Assembly (NCBI GenBank): GCA_002389765.1 | Contig: DGQM01000017.1 | Span: 8,119 to 72,118, forward strand | DNA: 64,000 nucleotides | Direction: 5' to 3' | From: Bacteroidetes bacterium UBA4414 | GTDB lineage: Bacteria; Bacteroidota; Bacteroidia; Chitinophagales; Chitinophagaceae | Program-made: the position numbers and the translations under genes | In this document: piece after piece, positions 1-7,103 of the stretch | Position numbering within the stretch: the first letter of the stretch is position 1 | How the letters are laid out: every line of letters starts with the position of its first letter | Notes under the pieces: model-generated | Databases searched by the model: none | What the model saw: only the letters and a program-made list of their open reading frames with translations | Told to the model about the DNA's origin: nothing

Positions 1-785
1 CCTAAGTTTTGTTGTTGTACAAAATCATAAGGTGTCATACCGGAAAAAGCTGTAAAGTCTTTAATGAAATGTGATTGGTCTGTATATCCCAATTCATAAG
101 CAATGTTTGTTAACATGCCATAGTTGGCATTACTAAGTATTTGCAGTGCATTTTCGAAACGGGTAATGCGTTGCAGTTTTTTTGCAGATACACCAACGTT
201 AGTCTTAAACCTCCGTTGCAATTGCCTTTCAGATAGTTTGTATTGTTTTACTAGTTTATCAATTGATGCATGCTTGTCGGTGTAGTCTATGATAGTGTTG
301 TGAAATATATCGTTCAACAGTACATCCTGCTTGCGAATATGTAGTTTGTCTATCAGATATGTTGATGTATATCTTACTCTTTCTTTATGACTATGAGCTG
401 CGCGTAGTTTTTCAGGAAGGTCTGTTTTGTCGAGCAATGTTATGTCAGGTGTTACATCCGTAAGCATTGTAGCGTCAATACCCCAAAATGCAGGTAGCGC
501 GTGTGGAAAGAAACTAACTCCGAAGTGAGAAAAAGACCCAAGCCATGTAGCATCTGTAGGTTTGGTGTCTATACCACTAACATAGCATCTAGGCCTGCTT
601 TCGCTATTTTGTTGCCCCAAAATAGGAGCATAGTTGTCAGTATCCTGATATATTAATCGTGGAAACCTGTCTGCAAAAGAACTAATGTGAAGCGTAAGTT
701 TTTCTCCCAACGTTGCATCATAGCTCCAGAAGTAGCGCACCCATGGTTTCAGCTCTTTACAAACAGGATATATTTTATACTGCAT
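1..785 (-). CDS. AraC-family transcriptional regulator (3' end cut by window)
   Basis: The minus strand is open from the ATG at 783-785 to base 1, giving 261 codons with no stop, so the C-terminus lies outside the window. Residues from about 155 form an AraC/XylS DNA-binding domain: SERQLQRRFKTNVGVSAKK followed by the second helix-turn-helix IAYELGYTDQSHFIKDF and the family signature FSGMTPYDF. The N-terminal half (start MQYKIYPVCKELKPWVRYFW) resembles the DUF6597-type sensor region found in Bacteroidota AraC proteins; its ligand cannot be read from sequence. It lies downstream of the persulfide gene on the same strand, but a hairpin at 826-849 separates them, so co-transcription is doubtful. 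The regulator family is clear; its target is unknown. Confidence 0.9.
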   Translation of the reverse strand, partial: MQYKIYPVCKELKPWVRYFWSYDATLGEKLTLHISSFADRFPRLIYQDTDNYAPILGQQNSESRPRCYVSGIDTKPTDATWLGSFSHFGVSFFPHALPAFWGIDATMLTDVTPDITLLDKTDLPEKLRAAHSHKERVRYTSTYLIDKLHIRKQDVLLNDIFHNTIIDYTDKHASIDKLVKQYKLSERQLQRRFKTNVGVSAKKLQRITRFENALQILSNANYGMLTNIAYELGYTDQSHFIKDFTAFSGMTPYDFVQQQNL

Positions 786-823
786 ATCTCTAGTAGTGAA
801 GTTACTGCATTCCTGTATATACA

Positions 824-850
824 GAAAGCCCTCGGTATACCGAAGGCTTC
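824..850 (-). terminator. hairpin terminator of the MBL-rhodanese gene
   Basis: AAGCC-C-TCGGTA at 826-837 pairs with TACCGA-A-GGCTT at 838-849 with a single mismatch. It lies just past the stop of the leftward MBL-rhodanese gene and before the AraC gene. On the minus strand a short TTTC run follows, so it may be a weak intrinsic terminator. Confidence 0.5.
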
Positions 851-873
851 TATATCCACACCCACCCAATTAA

Positions 874-2289
874 TTACAACATCGTCGTCGGGCATACATA
901 ATCTGTAATCCTGAACTTGCCAGTTTCCTTTATATCTTTAAATCCACCCTTTACATCTATCAGATTATTGTATCCGCGCGCCCTCAATATGGATATAAAT
1001 ATCATAGAGCGATAGCCACCTGCACAATGCACATGGTATGTTTTGTTTTTGTCTATTACAGACATAGAATCGTTTATGAAATCCAGTGGTGCGTTCTCTG
1101 CTCCAATAATATGTTCGCTGTAGTATTCGCTTTGTTTACGTACATCCAGTATATGTGCCTCTGTATTTGCCATCAAATGGCTCAGATCTTCCGGAGATAC
1201 TGATATGATATAGTCTGTGTCTTTGCCTGCTTCCTGCCACATCTCATAGCTTCCCTCTAAGTAGCCTATTGTATTATCGTAGCCTACACGTGCCAGCCTT
1301 GTCACTACTTCTTCTTCACGTCCTTTATCGGCTACTATCAGTATGGGTTGTTTTATGTCTGTTATCAGTGCTCCTACCCATGGAGCAAAATTACCGTCAA
1401 TACCTATGTTTACAGAACCTGGAATAAATCCCTTTGCAAAAGTTTGAGGTGCACGCGTGTCAAGTACCAAAGCCTCAGTTTCGTGTGCTGCTGCTTCAAA
1501 TGCTTTTGGGGTTAAGGCCTGCAATCCTCTGTTTAATACGGTGTCTATGCTGTCATATCCTTGCTTGTTCATCATCACGTTGGCGGGGAAGTATGCAGGT
1601 GGAGGCATCAGCCCTGTTGTCACTTCTTTAATGAACTCTTCCCTCGTCATATTGGCGCGCAGTGCATAGTTGGTTTCCTTCTGATGCTTGAGTGTGTCAG
1701 TGGTTTCTTTGCTCATGTTTTTGCCACAAGCACTACCTGCTCCGTGTGCTGGATAGATAGTTATATCATCAGTCAGCGGCATAATCTTTGTTCTCAACGA
1801 GTCGAACAACAAACCTGCTAATTCCTCTTGTGTCAGGTGTGCTGCTTTCTGCGCTAAGTCAGGTCTGCCTACATCACCTATGAAAAGCGTATCGCCTGTA
1901 AAGCATGCAACCTCTTTCCCGTTTTCATCTATTACCAGATAGCAAGTGCTTTCCATTGTGTGCCCCGGAGTGTGCAAGACTTTTATGCTTATGTTGCCCA
2001 GTTTCAGTACTTCATTGTCTTGTGCTATATGTGCATCAAAACTTGGTGCAGCTGTAGGGCCGTAAACGATTGTAGCACCCGTTTTCTTGGCAAGGTCCAC
2101 ATGGCCCGATACAAAGTCTGCATGAAAGTGTGTTTCTAATACATATTTGATAGTAGCATTGTTCTTCAGGGCTTTCTCTATATATGGCTGCACCTCACGC
2201 AGTGGATCTATGATTGCTGCTTCACCATTACTTTCGATGTAATACGCTCCCTGTGCCAGGCACCCTGTGTAAATTTGTTCTATTTTCAT
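874..2289 (-). CDS. MBL-fold persulfide dioxygenase-like hydrolase fused to two rhodanese domains
   Basis: 471 residues. An N-terminal metallo-beta-lactamase fold (about 1-230) carries metal ligands HFHAD (H54, H56, D58), H63, H110 in HTPGH, D133 in TGD and H182, as in ETHE1/CstB-type persulfide dioxygenases. Two rhodanese domains follow. The first (about 265-350) has ADKGRE at its active loop and lacks the catalytic Cys; the second has HCAGGYRS with Cys at about 422 and should be active. Family knowledge: such fusions oxidise glutathione or protein persulfide and move sulfane sulfur, in the cytoplasm. I chose the ATG at 2287-2289 because MKIEQIYTGCLAQGAYYIE is the usual family start; an upstream in-frame start would add ten atypical residues. 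It sits beside a TSUP exporter and has a Crp/Fnr-like operator upstream. Exact substrate is inferred. Confidence 0.92.
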   Translation of the reverse strand: MKIEQIYTGCLAQGAYYIESNGEAAIIDPLREVQPYIEKALKNNATIKYVLETHFHADFVSGHVDLAKKTGATIVYGPTAAPSFDAHIAQDNEVLKLGNISIKVLHTPGHTMESTCYLVIDENGKEVACFTGDTLFIGDVGRPDLAQKAAHLTQEELAGLLFDSLRTKIMPLTDDITIYPAHGAGSACGKNMSKETTDTLKHQKETNYALRANMTREEFIKEVTTGLMPPPAYFPANVMMNKQGYDSIDTVLNRGLQALTPKAFEAAAHETEALVLDTRAPQTFAKGFIPGSVNIGIDGNFAPWVGALITDIKQPILIVADKGREEEVVTRLARVGYDNTIGYLEGSYEMWQEAGKDTDYIISVSPEDLSHLMANTEAHILDVRKQSEYYSEHIIGAENAPLDFINDSMSVIDKNKTYHVHCAGGYRSMIFISILRARGYNNLIDVKGGFKDIKETGKFRITDYVCPTTML

Positions 2290-2315
2290 AAGAAGTGTTG
2301 TTTTCTTGTAATAAT

Positions 2316-2360
2316 GCAAAGATGAGAAGCGTAAAGTCTATGCACGGTAACAATTATTAC
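2316..2360 (-). promoter_or_regulatory. promoter with Crp/Fnr-like operator upstream of the MBL-rhodanese gene
   Basis: On the minus strand a -7-like box CATCTTTGC (2324 to 2316) lies about 26 nt before the start codon. Upstream is the inverted repeat GTAA-CAATTA-TTAC at 2347-2360, whose centre (2353.5) is 37.5 bp from the 3' end of the -7 box. That corresponds to roughly -41.5, the class II activator position. The same motif and spacing occur before the TSUP gene. Confidence 0.6.
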
Positions 2361-2369
2361 AGAACTAAA

Positions 2370-3161
2370 TTATTTTAGCATGGTTTCTTTTATAATGATA
2401 TAGATACCCATTATAAGTACAAACCAACCAAAGCCTTTTTTTAGTTTGCCACCTGGTATAGACTTGCCTATATATCCGCCAATGAATATACCTGCTATTG
2501 CAAGTACGGTTACAGTGCCAAGCAGTTTCCAGTCAGTATCATATTGGCCAATATCACCCGTAAAGCCAATGAGCGAGTTCAATGCAATAATCAGTAAAGA
2601 TGTACCGATTGCTTTCTTCATGTCAAGCCCTACAAAGAATACTAATGCAGGAATAATCAGAAAGCCACCACCTGCACCTAAGAGTCCTGTCACAATACCT
2701 ATCCCTACACCATATAACAATAATAGTCCGGTGGATTTACTACCAACCTCTTTTTGTTCGGTATTTTTACTCCTTATCATAGACGATGAAGCAAGTATCA
2801 TTAATGCAGCGAACAATACCATTGTGGCTGTTGCTTTTGTAACTGCAACATTGCCAATGCTAAAGAGCTGTGATGGTATATTAGGCACAATAAACTTTCT
2901 GGTAAGAAATACAGTTGTGATAGATGATGTGCCAAATAGTAATGCAGTCTTTATGTCTGTCCAGCCCTTTTGATAATTTCTGTATGCACCAACGAGGCTG
3001 CTGCTGCCAACTATAAAAAGGGAATATGACGTAGCAATAGCAGGTGATATGCCAAACAGATACACCAGTACAGGTACAGTAAGGATAGATCCCCCACCAC
3101 CAATAAGCCCTAGTGATATTCCTATCAGTATCGCACTCAGATATCCTGCAATCGTAGCCAA
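2370..3161 (-). CDS. TSUP (TauE/SafE) family sulfur-anion/sulfite exporter
   Basis: 263 residues, about eight hydrophobic segments, and the two-fold repeat typical of PF01925: glycine-rich GLIGGGGSILTVPVL near the N-terminus and GLLGAGGGFLIIPALVF in the second half. TSUP proteins are inner-membrane carriers for sulfite, thiosulfate or sulfonates; here sulfur-compound export or import fits the neighbouring rhodanese and persulfide genes. The first usable start is a TTG at 3159-3161 with an in-frame TAA four codons upstream; there is no ATG at the N-terminus. It is transcribed toward the MBL-rhodanese gene with 80 bp between them, which contain that gene's own promoter. Transport substrate and direction are inferred from context. 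Confidence 0.9.
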   Translation of the reverse strand: MATIAGYLSAILIGISLGLIGGGGSILTVPVLVYLFGISPAIATSYSLFIVGSSSLVGAYRNYQKGWTDIKTALLFGTSSITTVFLTRKFIVPNIPSQLFSIGNVAVTKATATMVLFAALMILASSSMIRSKNTEQKEVGSKSTGLLLLYGVGIGIVTGLLGAGGGFLIIPALVFFVGLDMKKAIGTSLLIIALNSLIGFTGDIGQYDTDWKLLGTVTVLAIAGIFIGGYIGKSIPGGKLKKGFGWFVLIMGIYIIIKETMLK

Positions 3162-3175
3162 AGTTTCAGTTTAGT

Positions 3176-3222
3176 GCGAAAGTAGGATGTGTTTACTTAG
3201 TAAAGTGTAATGATTGTTACAC
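3176..3222 (-). promoter_or_regulatory. promoter with Crp/Fnr-type palindrome upstream of the TSUP gene
   Basis: GTGTAA-TGATTG-TTACAC at 3205-3222 is a perfect 6+6 palindrome with a 6-bp spacer, the architecture of Crp-family operators. On the minus strand the -7-like box TACTTTCGC ends at 3176; the operator centre (3213.5) is 37.5 bp away, exactly as at the MBL gene. The Crp/Fnr protein encoded at 4349-4972 is the obvious candidate ligand. Confidence 0.65.
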
Positions 3223-3246
3223 AGCAAATGAGTAATTTCATAACAA

Positions 3247-3289
3247 TGACCTACGTCACAATCTTAGTAAGAGATTTTATATAGTTTGC
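3247..3289 (+). promoter_or_regulatory. possible FNR/DNR-like site and -7 box upstream of the rightward sulfur operon
   Basis: TGAC-CTAC-GTCA (3247-3258) is an inverted repeat with the 4-bp spacer of FNR/DNR sites. A -7-like TATAGTTTGC ends at 3289, 36.5 bp from the site centre, and the ATG of the AI-2E gene follows at 3296. The half-site differs from the GTAA motif on the other strand, so a different regulator or relaxed specificity is possible. Confidence 0.35.
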
Positions 3290-3295
3290 TTTTAT

Positions 3296-4342
3296 ATGCA
3301 ACAGGGTAAACAATCCATTGATGTAATATACAAATATGTAGTCGCTACATTAGGCGGTGGCCTACTGCTCTATTTTGGCAAAAGCTTGTTCGTTCCTATG
3401 TTCATGGGGCTGCTTATTGCTATGGTTATGTTTCCTGTATGTGTGCGGTTGGAAAGAAAAGGCATAACAAAAAGTATTGCCATTACTATTAGTTTGTCTA
3501 TAGTGGTTTCGCTTTTTCTGGTGTTGATATGGTTGTTGGTCTGGCAGTTAAGCATGTTCAGACAGGATTTGCCTTTTATTGCAGATAAATTATCAGCCAA
3601 ACTACCTGAGTTGCAGCGTTGGCTGATGCAAAATTGGGGTTTATCCTACAATACACAACAAGAATGGATAGATAAACTAACCGGAGATGTTAAGAACAGT
3701 GCAGGTGCATATATAGCGGGCTCTTTCTCTGCTACAGTTTCTACATTGTTTTCATTATTTATCATCCCTATTTACGCGGCGTTGTTCCTATACCACAGGC
3801 ACATATTTGTACAGTTCATAAAAAGTATTGCAGGTACATCAAGACATGCACAGATCGATAAAATACTCTCTGAAACCACTCATACCTATTTCAACTATAT
3901 AAAAGGTATGGTAATGGTATACATTATAGTAGGTGTGCTTAACAGTGTCGGGTTGCTGGCATTGGGTATAAAACATGCCATACTTTTTGGTATGCTCACT
4001 GCTATTATGACAATCGTGCCATATGTAGGCATCATAATCAGTGCTATGTTGCCTATATCTGTTGCGTTCCTTACTAAAGACTCGCTGTGGTACCCGCTGG
4101 CTGTCATAGGTGTTTTCTCATTTGTTCAGTATCTGGAAGCCAATGTCATCTTCCCGAAGGTTGTAGGTGCGCAGCTGAATGTGAGTACTTGGGCTACGTT
4201 GGTAGCCATTATTGCAGGTGGTATTGTATGGGGAGTGGCAGGTATGGTATTATTTATTCCTTTTGTTGCAATTTTGAAGATAATTACCGACCATTTGGAG
4301 GAAGGTAAATCCATTAATATCTTACTGACCAGGAAAGACTAA
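3296..4342 (+). CDS. AI-2E family transporter (PF01594 permease)
   Basis: 348 residues with a cluster of hydrophobic helices at the N-terminus (LLLYFGKSLFVPMFMGLLIA), a soluble insertion around 90-140, and a C-terminal multi-helix half with the family signature IVPYVGIIISAMLPI and the closing segment GVAGMVLFIPFVAIL. Members of this family are inner-membrane permeases of mixed function (AI-2 export, Na+/H+ antiport, or unknown). The gene starts only 7 nt after a -7-like box, so its leader is very short, and it ends 6 bp before the Crp/Fnr gene, so the two are almost surely co-transcribed. Its role in a sulfur cluster is not evident; a second paralogue lies at 61920-62927. Confidence 0.9.
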   Translation: MQQGKQSIDVIYKYVVATLGGGLLLYFGKSLFVPMFMGLLIAMVMFPVCVRLERKGITKSIAITISLSIVVSLFLVLIWLLVWQLSMFRQDLPFIADKLSAKLPELQRWLMQNWGLSYNTQQEWIDKLTGDVKNSAGAYIAGSFSATVSTLFSLFIIPIYAALFLYHRHIFVQFIKSIAGTSRHAQIDKILSETTHTYFNYIKGMVMVYIIVGVLNSVGLLALGIKHAILFGMLTAIMTIVPYVGIIISAMLPISVAFLTKDSLWYPLAVIGVFSFVQYLEANVIFPKVVGAQLNVSTWATLVAIIAGGIVWGVAGMVLFIPFVAILKIITDHLEEGKSINILLTRKD

Positions 4343-4348
4343 AACAAC

Positions 4349-4972
4349 ATGGCAAATACAATAGACAACAACAGCCTTTCGCTTTCTACGCAAATGAAAG
4401 ACAAGCTTTATGAAATGGGCACCATAAAGCTGTATAAAGAAGGCGAGATTATTATGAATGAAAATTCATACATCAGGGCTATCCCAATTGTATTAACAGG
4501 TAGTATACGTGTAATGCGTGTAGATGAGGAAGGCAGAGAAATATTGCTCTATTACATCCGCCCCGGCGAAAGTTGTATTATGTCATTCTTGGGTGGTATA
4601 CACAGCGAAACAAGCAAGGTGAAAGCTGTGGCAGAGGAAGATGTCGAAATACTGTTTATCCCTATCGAAAAAGCAGGTATGCTGATTAAAGACAATTCTG
4701 AATGGCTCGATTATATTTTCCGTCTATATCATAAACGTTTTGAAGAATTGCTTTCTGTTGTGAACGAAGTTGCCTTCAAAAAAATGGACGACAGGATTCT
4801 TCATTTTCTTAAAGAAAAGCAAAAACTGATTGGCTCAAATGAAATTTCGATCACGCATCAAGAACTTTCTGAAGAGCTGGGAACCTCTCGTGTAGTGGTT
4901 TCGCGCCTGCTGAAGCAGATGGAAGGAGAGGGTATGGTAAAGCTGGGCCGAAATAAAATTTTGCTTGTGTAA
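4349..4972 (+). CDS. Crp/Fnr family transcriptional regulator
   Basis: 207 residues: a cyclic-nucleotide-binding-like beta-barrel (about 25-115, YKEGEIIMNENSYIRAIPIV and VLTGSIRVMRVDEEGREIL), a dimerisation helix, and a C-terminal winged helix (about 150-205) with recognition region THQELSEELGTSRVVVSRLL. Only one cysteine is visible (in RPGESCIMSF) and there is no N-terminal Cys cluster, so an FNR-type 4Fe-4S sensor is unlikely; the single Cys could sense persulfide or redox state, but that is speculation. It sits inside the sulfur operon, and GTAA-N6-TTAC palindromes occur before the two divergent sulfur genes, so it probably controls the whole island. Confidence 0.93.
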   Translation: MANTIDNNSLSLSTQMKDKLYEMGTIKLYKEGEIIMNENSYIRAIPIVLTGSIRVMRVDEEGREILLYYIRPGESCIMSFLGGIHSETSKVKAVAEEDVEILFIPIEKAGMLIKDNSEWLDYIFRLYHKRFEELLSVVNEVAFKKMDDRILHFLKEKQKLIGSNEISITHQELSEELGTSRVVVSRLLKQMEGEGMVKLGRNKILLV

Positions 4973-5032
4973 CATTAGTAGCTGTACGTACAACGATACT
5001 TGCTGACATTTGTGTTATAAAATCAATCAATT

Positions 5033-5236
5033 ATGAAAGTAAACATGAGTTCAGCAGACAGAATTATCAGGGTGATAATAGCTGTCATCTTTGCCGCACT
5101 GTATTTCACAGGTACAGTTCCCGGTACACTCGGATTGGTATTAACAATTGTAGCTGTCGTGTTTTTGCTAACTAGCCTTATTGGTTTTTGTCCGTTGTAT
5201 ACCATCTTCGGTATGCGTACAAAAAAAGATGCTTAG
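5033..5236 (+). CDS. small DUF2892 (YgaP-type) membrane protein
   Basis: 67 residues with two transmembrane helices (IIRVIIAVIFAALYFTG and LGLVLTIVAVVFLLTSLIGFC) joined by a short turn, ending FCPLYTIFGMRTKKDA. The SADRIIRVIIA start and CPLYTIFG end match DUF2892, the membrane domain attached to the E. coli rhodanese YgaP. Here it is a separate polypeptide that stands upstream of single-domain rhodaneses, so it may anchor or serve them at the inner membrane. The first ATG (5033) is used; an internal ATG at 5045 is possible. Confidence 0.85.
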   Translation: MKVNMSSADRIIRVIIAVIFAALYFTGTVPGTLGLVLTIVAVVFLLTSLIGFCPLYTIFGMRTKKDA

Positions 5237-5273
5237 TAAAGTATTGCCTGTGTTTACTATACAAAACAAATAA

Positions 5274-5486
5274 ATGAAACAAGTTTTGCTGAAGAATAAG
5301 CTGGTGATATTAGGAGTAGTGTTGGGTGCTATTGGTGGGTTTGCGTATTGGTATTTTGTTGGTTGTGCAAGTGGTACGTGTATGATAACATCAAAACCGT
5401 TGAATAGCAGTGTATATGGTGCAGTGATGGGAGGCTTATTCTTTAGCATATTTGCACAAGAAAAGAAAATCAATAAAAAAGGATAA
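5274..5486 (+). CDS. small DUF6132-like membrane protein
   Basis: 70 residues: one or two hydrophobic helices (LVILGVVLGAIGGFAYWYFVG and SVYGAVMGGLFFSIFA) that flank a conserved-looking loop CASGTCMITSKPLNS with two cysteines three residues apart. I recognise the pattern from a Bacteroidota family called DUF6132, usually found with rhodanese and thioredoxin genes; function unknown. The stop lies 5 bp before the first rhodanese gene. The Cys pair could take part in thiol or sulfane-sulfur transfer across the membrane, but this is inference. Confidence 0.75.
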   Translation: MKQVLLKNKLVILGVVLGAIGGFAYWYFVGCASGTCMITSKPLNSSVYGAVMGGLFFSIFAQEKKINKKG

Positions 5487-5491
5487 TAATT

Positions 5492-5764
5492 ATGTCAGCT
5501 AAAAAAATGACTGTAGTAGATGTTCGTAGCCGTGAAGAATATGCAAGCGGTCACGTAGTAGATTCTCTGAACATTCCATTGAATGAATTGCCTGCTAATA
5601 TCGATAAGTTGAAGGCAATTGACGGTGACATCGTGTTGTGTTGTGCATCGGGTATGCGTAGCAGTATGGCTCGCCAGATACTGATGCAGCAAGGCATCAA
5701 CAATGTAGCAGATGGTGGCCCGTGGACGAGTGTTCAGTATCAGATTGTAAACAACTTAATCTAA
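5492..5764 (+). CDS. single-domain rhodanese (sulfurtransferase)
   Basis: 90 residues, close to the minimum for a rhodanese (GlpE/PspE type). It contains VVDVRSREEYASGHV at the N-terminus and the active-site loop CASGMRS with the catalytic Cys at residue 51, preceded by a second Cys at 50. Rhodaneses carry a persulfide on this Cys and pass sulfane sulfur to an acceptor. No signal peptide, so cytoplasmic. It is followed after 7 bp by a paralogue with the same CCASGMRS loop, which points to local duplication inside the sulfur operon. Confidence 0.93.
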   Translation: MSAKKMTVVDVRSREEYASGHVVDSLNIPLNELPANIDKLKAIDGDIVLCCASGMRSSMARQILMQQGINNVADGGPWTSVQYQIVNNLI

Positions 5765-5771
5765 TTAAAGA

Positions 5772-6083
5772 ATGGGTATCTTAAGTAAATTATTCGGTTT
5801 TGGTCCAAAGGTAGATATAGGTCAGCTGATAAATGACGGTGCTGTAATACTGGACGTGCGCACACCGGGAGAATATGCAGGTGGTCATATCAAAGGGTCA
5901 ATCAATATACCGGTAGATCAGTTGAAGTCTAAAATGTCTTCACTGAAAAAAGATAAAGTAATCATTACTTGTTGTGCATCTGGTATGCGTAGTGCATCTG
6001 CACGTGGTATGCTGAAGGCAAGTGGTTTTGCTGAGGTACACAATGGTGGTAGCTGGATGAGCCTGAGAAAATACAAAGCATAA
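5772..6083 (+). CDS. single-domain rhodanese, paralogue of the preceding gene
   Basis: 103 residues. A short N-terminal extension (MGILSKLFGFGPKVD) precedes the rhodanese fold with ILDVRTPGEYAGGHI and loop CCASGMRS (catalytic Cys at residue 68). The doubled Cys is shared with the upstream copy. The stop codon overlaps the next ATG by one base (TAATG), which implies translational coupling. Predicted cytoplasmic sulfurtransferase; the acceptor could be the thioredoxin two genes downstream. Confidence 0.93.
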   Translation: MGILSKLFGFGPKVDIGQLINDGAVILDVRTPGEYAGGHIKGSINIPVDQLKSKMSSLKKDKVIITCCASGMRSASARGMLKASGFAEVHNGGSWMSLRKYKA

Positions 6084-6334
6084 TGATAGCATATCTGAAA
6101 CAAAAACTGTCGGGCGGCTGGCATTTCATGCGCGTGCTGAGGCTGGTATTCGGCGTGGTGTTTGCAGTGCAGGCAGTTATGATGAAGGATTATCTGGTAG
6201 GTATGATGTCAGCATTCTTTCTGTATCAAGGGGTAACCAACACAGGTTGCTGTGGCGAAACCTGTGCACCTACCTACGATAGAAATACAGTAAAAGGCAA
6301 AACAGAAGATATTCAATTTGAAGAGGTAAAATAA
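6083..6334 (+). CDS. small membrane protein with CCGETC motif, unknown function
   Basis: 83 residues: two hydrophobic segments (VLRLVFGVVFAVQAVMM and YLVGMMSAFFLYQGVTN) followed by GCCGETCAP and a charged tail ending EDIQFEEVK. I do not know a named function. Genes of this kind with a CCGxxC cluster next to the second helix recur beside rhodanese/thioredoxin genes in Bacteroidota. The three cysteines could bind a metal or exchange persulfide. It starts inside the stop codon of the preceding rhodanese and ends 7 bp before thioredoxin, so it is firmly part of the operon. Confidence 0.8.
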   Translation: MIAYLKQKLSGGWHFMRVLRLVFGVVFAVQAVMMKDYLVGMMSAFFLYQGVTNTGCCGETCAPTYDRNTVKGKTEDIQFEEVK

Positions 6335-6341
6335 ATAAACC

Positions 6342-6641
6342 ATGTCAACAAAATTTTCAGAGCTCATCAATTCAGAAAAACCCGTACTTGTCGATTTTTC
6401 GGCAGAGTGGTGCGGACCATGTAAAATGATGGCTCCCATATTGCAGGAACTCAAACAAGGCTTAGGCGAAGCTGCAACTATCATAAAGATAGATGTAGAT
6501 AAAAACCCACAGGCTGCGGCGGCATACAATATATCCGGCGTGCCTACACTGATACTATTTAAGAACGGAGAGGTGAAATGGAGGCAAAGCGGCGTATTGC
6601 CGGCTAACAAACTGAGGCAGATTATAGAACAGTATCAATAA
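6342..6641 (+). CDS. thioredoxin
   Basis: 99 residues, a complete thioredoxin fold with active site WCGPC (Cys24 and Cys27), the buried Asp in VLVDFSAEW and the cis-Pro segment GVPTLILF. No signal peptide, so cytoplasmic. In this operon it probably reduces rhodanese or protein persulfides rather than acting as the general housekeeping thioredoxin. It is followed after 8 bp by the OsmC gene. Confidence 0.95.
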   Translation: MSTKFSELINSEKPVLVDFSAEWCGPCKMMAPILQELKQGLGEAATIIKIDVDKNPQAAAAYNISGVPTLILFKNGEVKWRQSGVLPANKLRQIIEQYQ

Positions 6642-6649
6642 CAGATTGT

Positions 6650-7099
6650 ATGAGTGAAGCACATTTTTATGAAGTTGCCGTAAAATGGCAGACAGACAGG
6701 CAGGGCATTATGAGCTCTCCCGATTTTGATAACACACTGGAAGTAGTAACACCACCACAGTTTGCAAAAGGCATACCTAACAAATGGTCGCCCGAACACC
6801 TGTTGGTAGCAGCCGTAAACAGTTGCCTGATGACAACATTTCTGGCAATAGCCGAAAATTCAAAATTGTCTTATGAGCAATTCGAATCGAACGGAGTAGG
6901 TAAACTGGAAGTAGTGGATGGTAAGTACATGATTAGCGAGGTAGAGCTAAACCCAATACTGGTGATAGCAAACGAAGAAGACCGTGAGAAAGCAATGCGT
7001 GTATTGCAAAAGGCTGAAGCTGCATGCCTTATTTCCAATTCCATCAAATCAAAGATTATCTTTACACCAGAAATTAAAGTTGCATCAACAGTATCTTAA
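6650..7099 (+). CDS. OsmC/Ohr-family protein
   Basis: 149 residues with the two family cysteines: Cys59 in AAVNSCLMTTFLA and Cys126 in AEAACLISNSI, plus the early GIPNKWSPEHLLVAA segment that marks OsmC-like peroxidases. Classical members reduce organic hydroperoxides through these cysteines; some cluster with sulfur genes and may act on persulfides. Cytoplasmic. Tight spacing on both sides (8 and 4 bp) places it in the sulfur operon. Confidence 0.92.
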   Translation: MSEAHFYEVAVKWQTDRQGIMSSPDFDNTLEVVTPPQFAKGIPNKWSPEHLLVAAVNSCLMTTFLAIAENSKLSYEQFESNGVGKLEVVDGKYMISEVELNPILVIANEEDREKAMRVLQKAEAACLISNSIKSKIIFTPEIKVASTVS

Positions 7100-7103
7100 A
7101 CGT

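Noticed and set aside
5772..6083. The two rhodanese genes as one frameshifted tandem-rhodanese protein
   Set aside because: Each has a complete domain with its own start and a 7-bp intergenic gap; both are intact single-domain enzymes.
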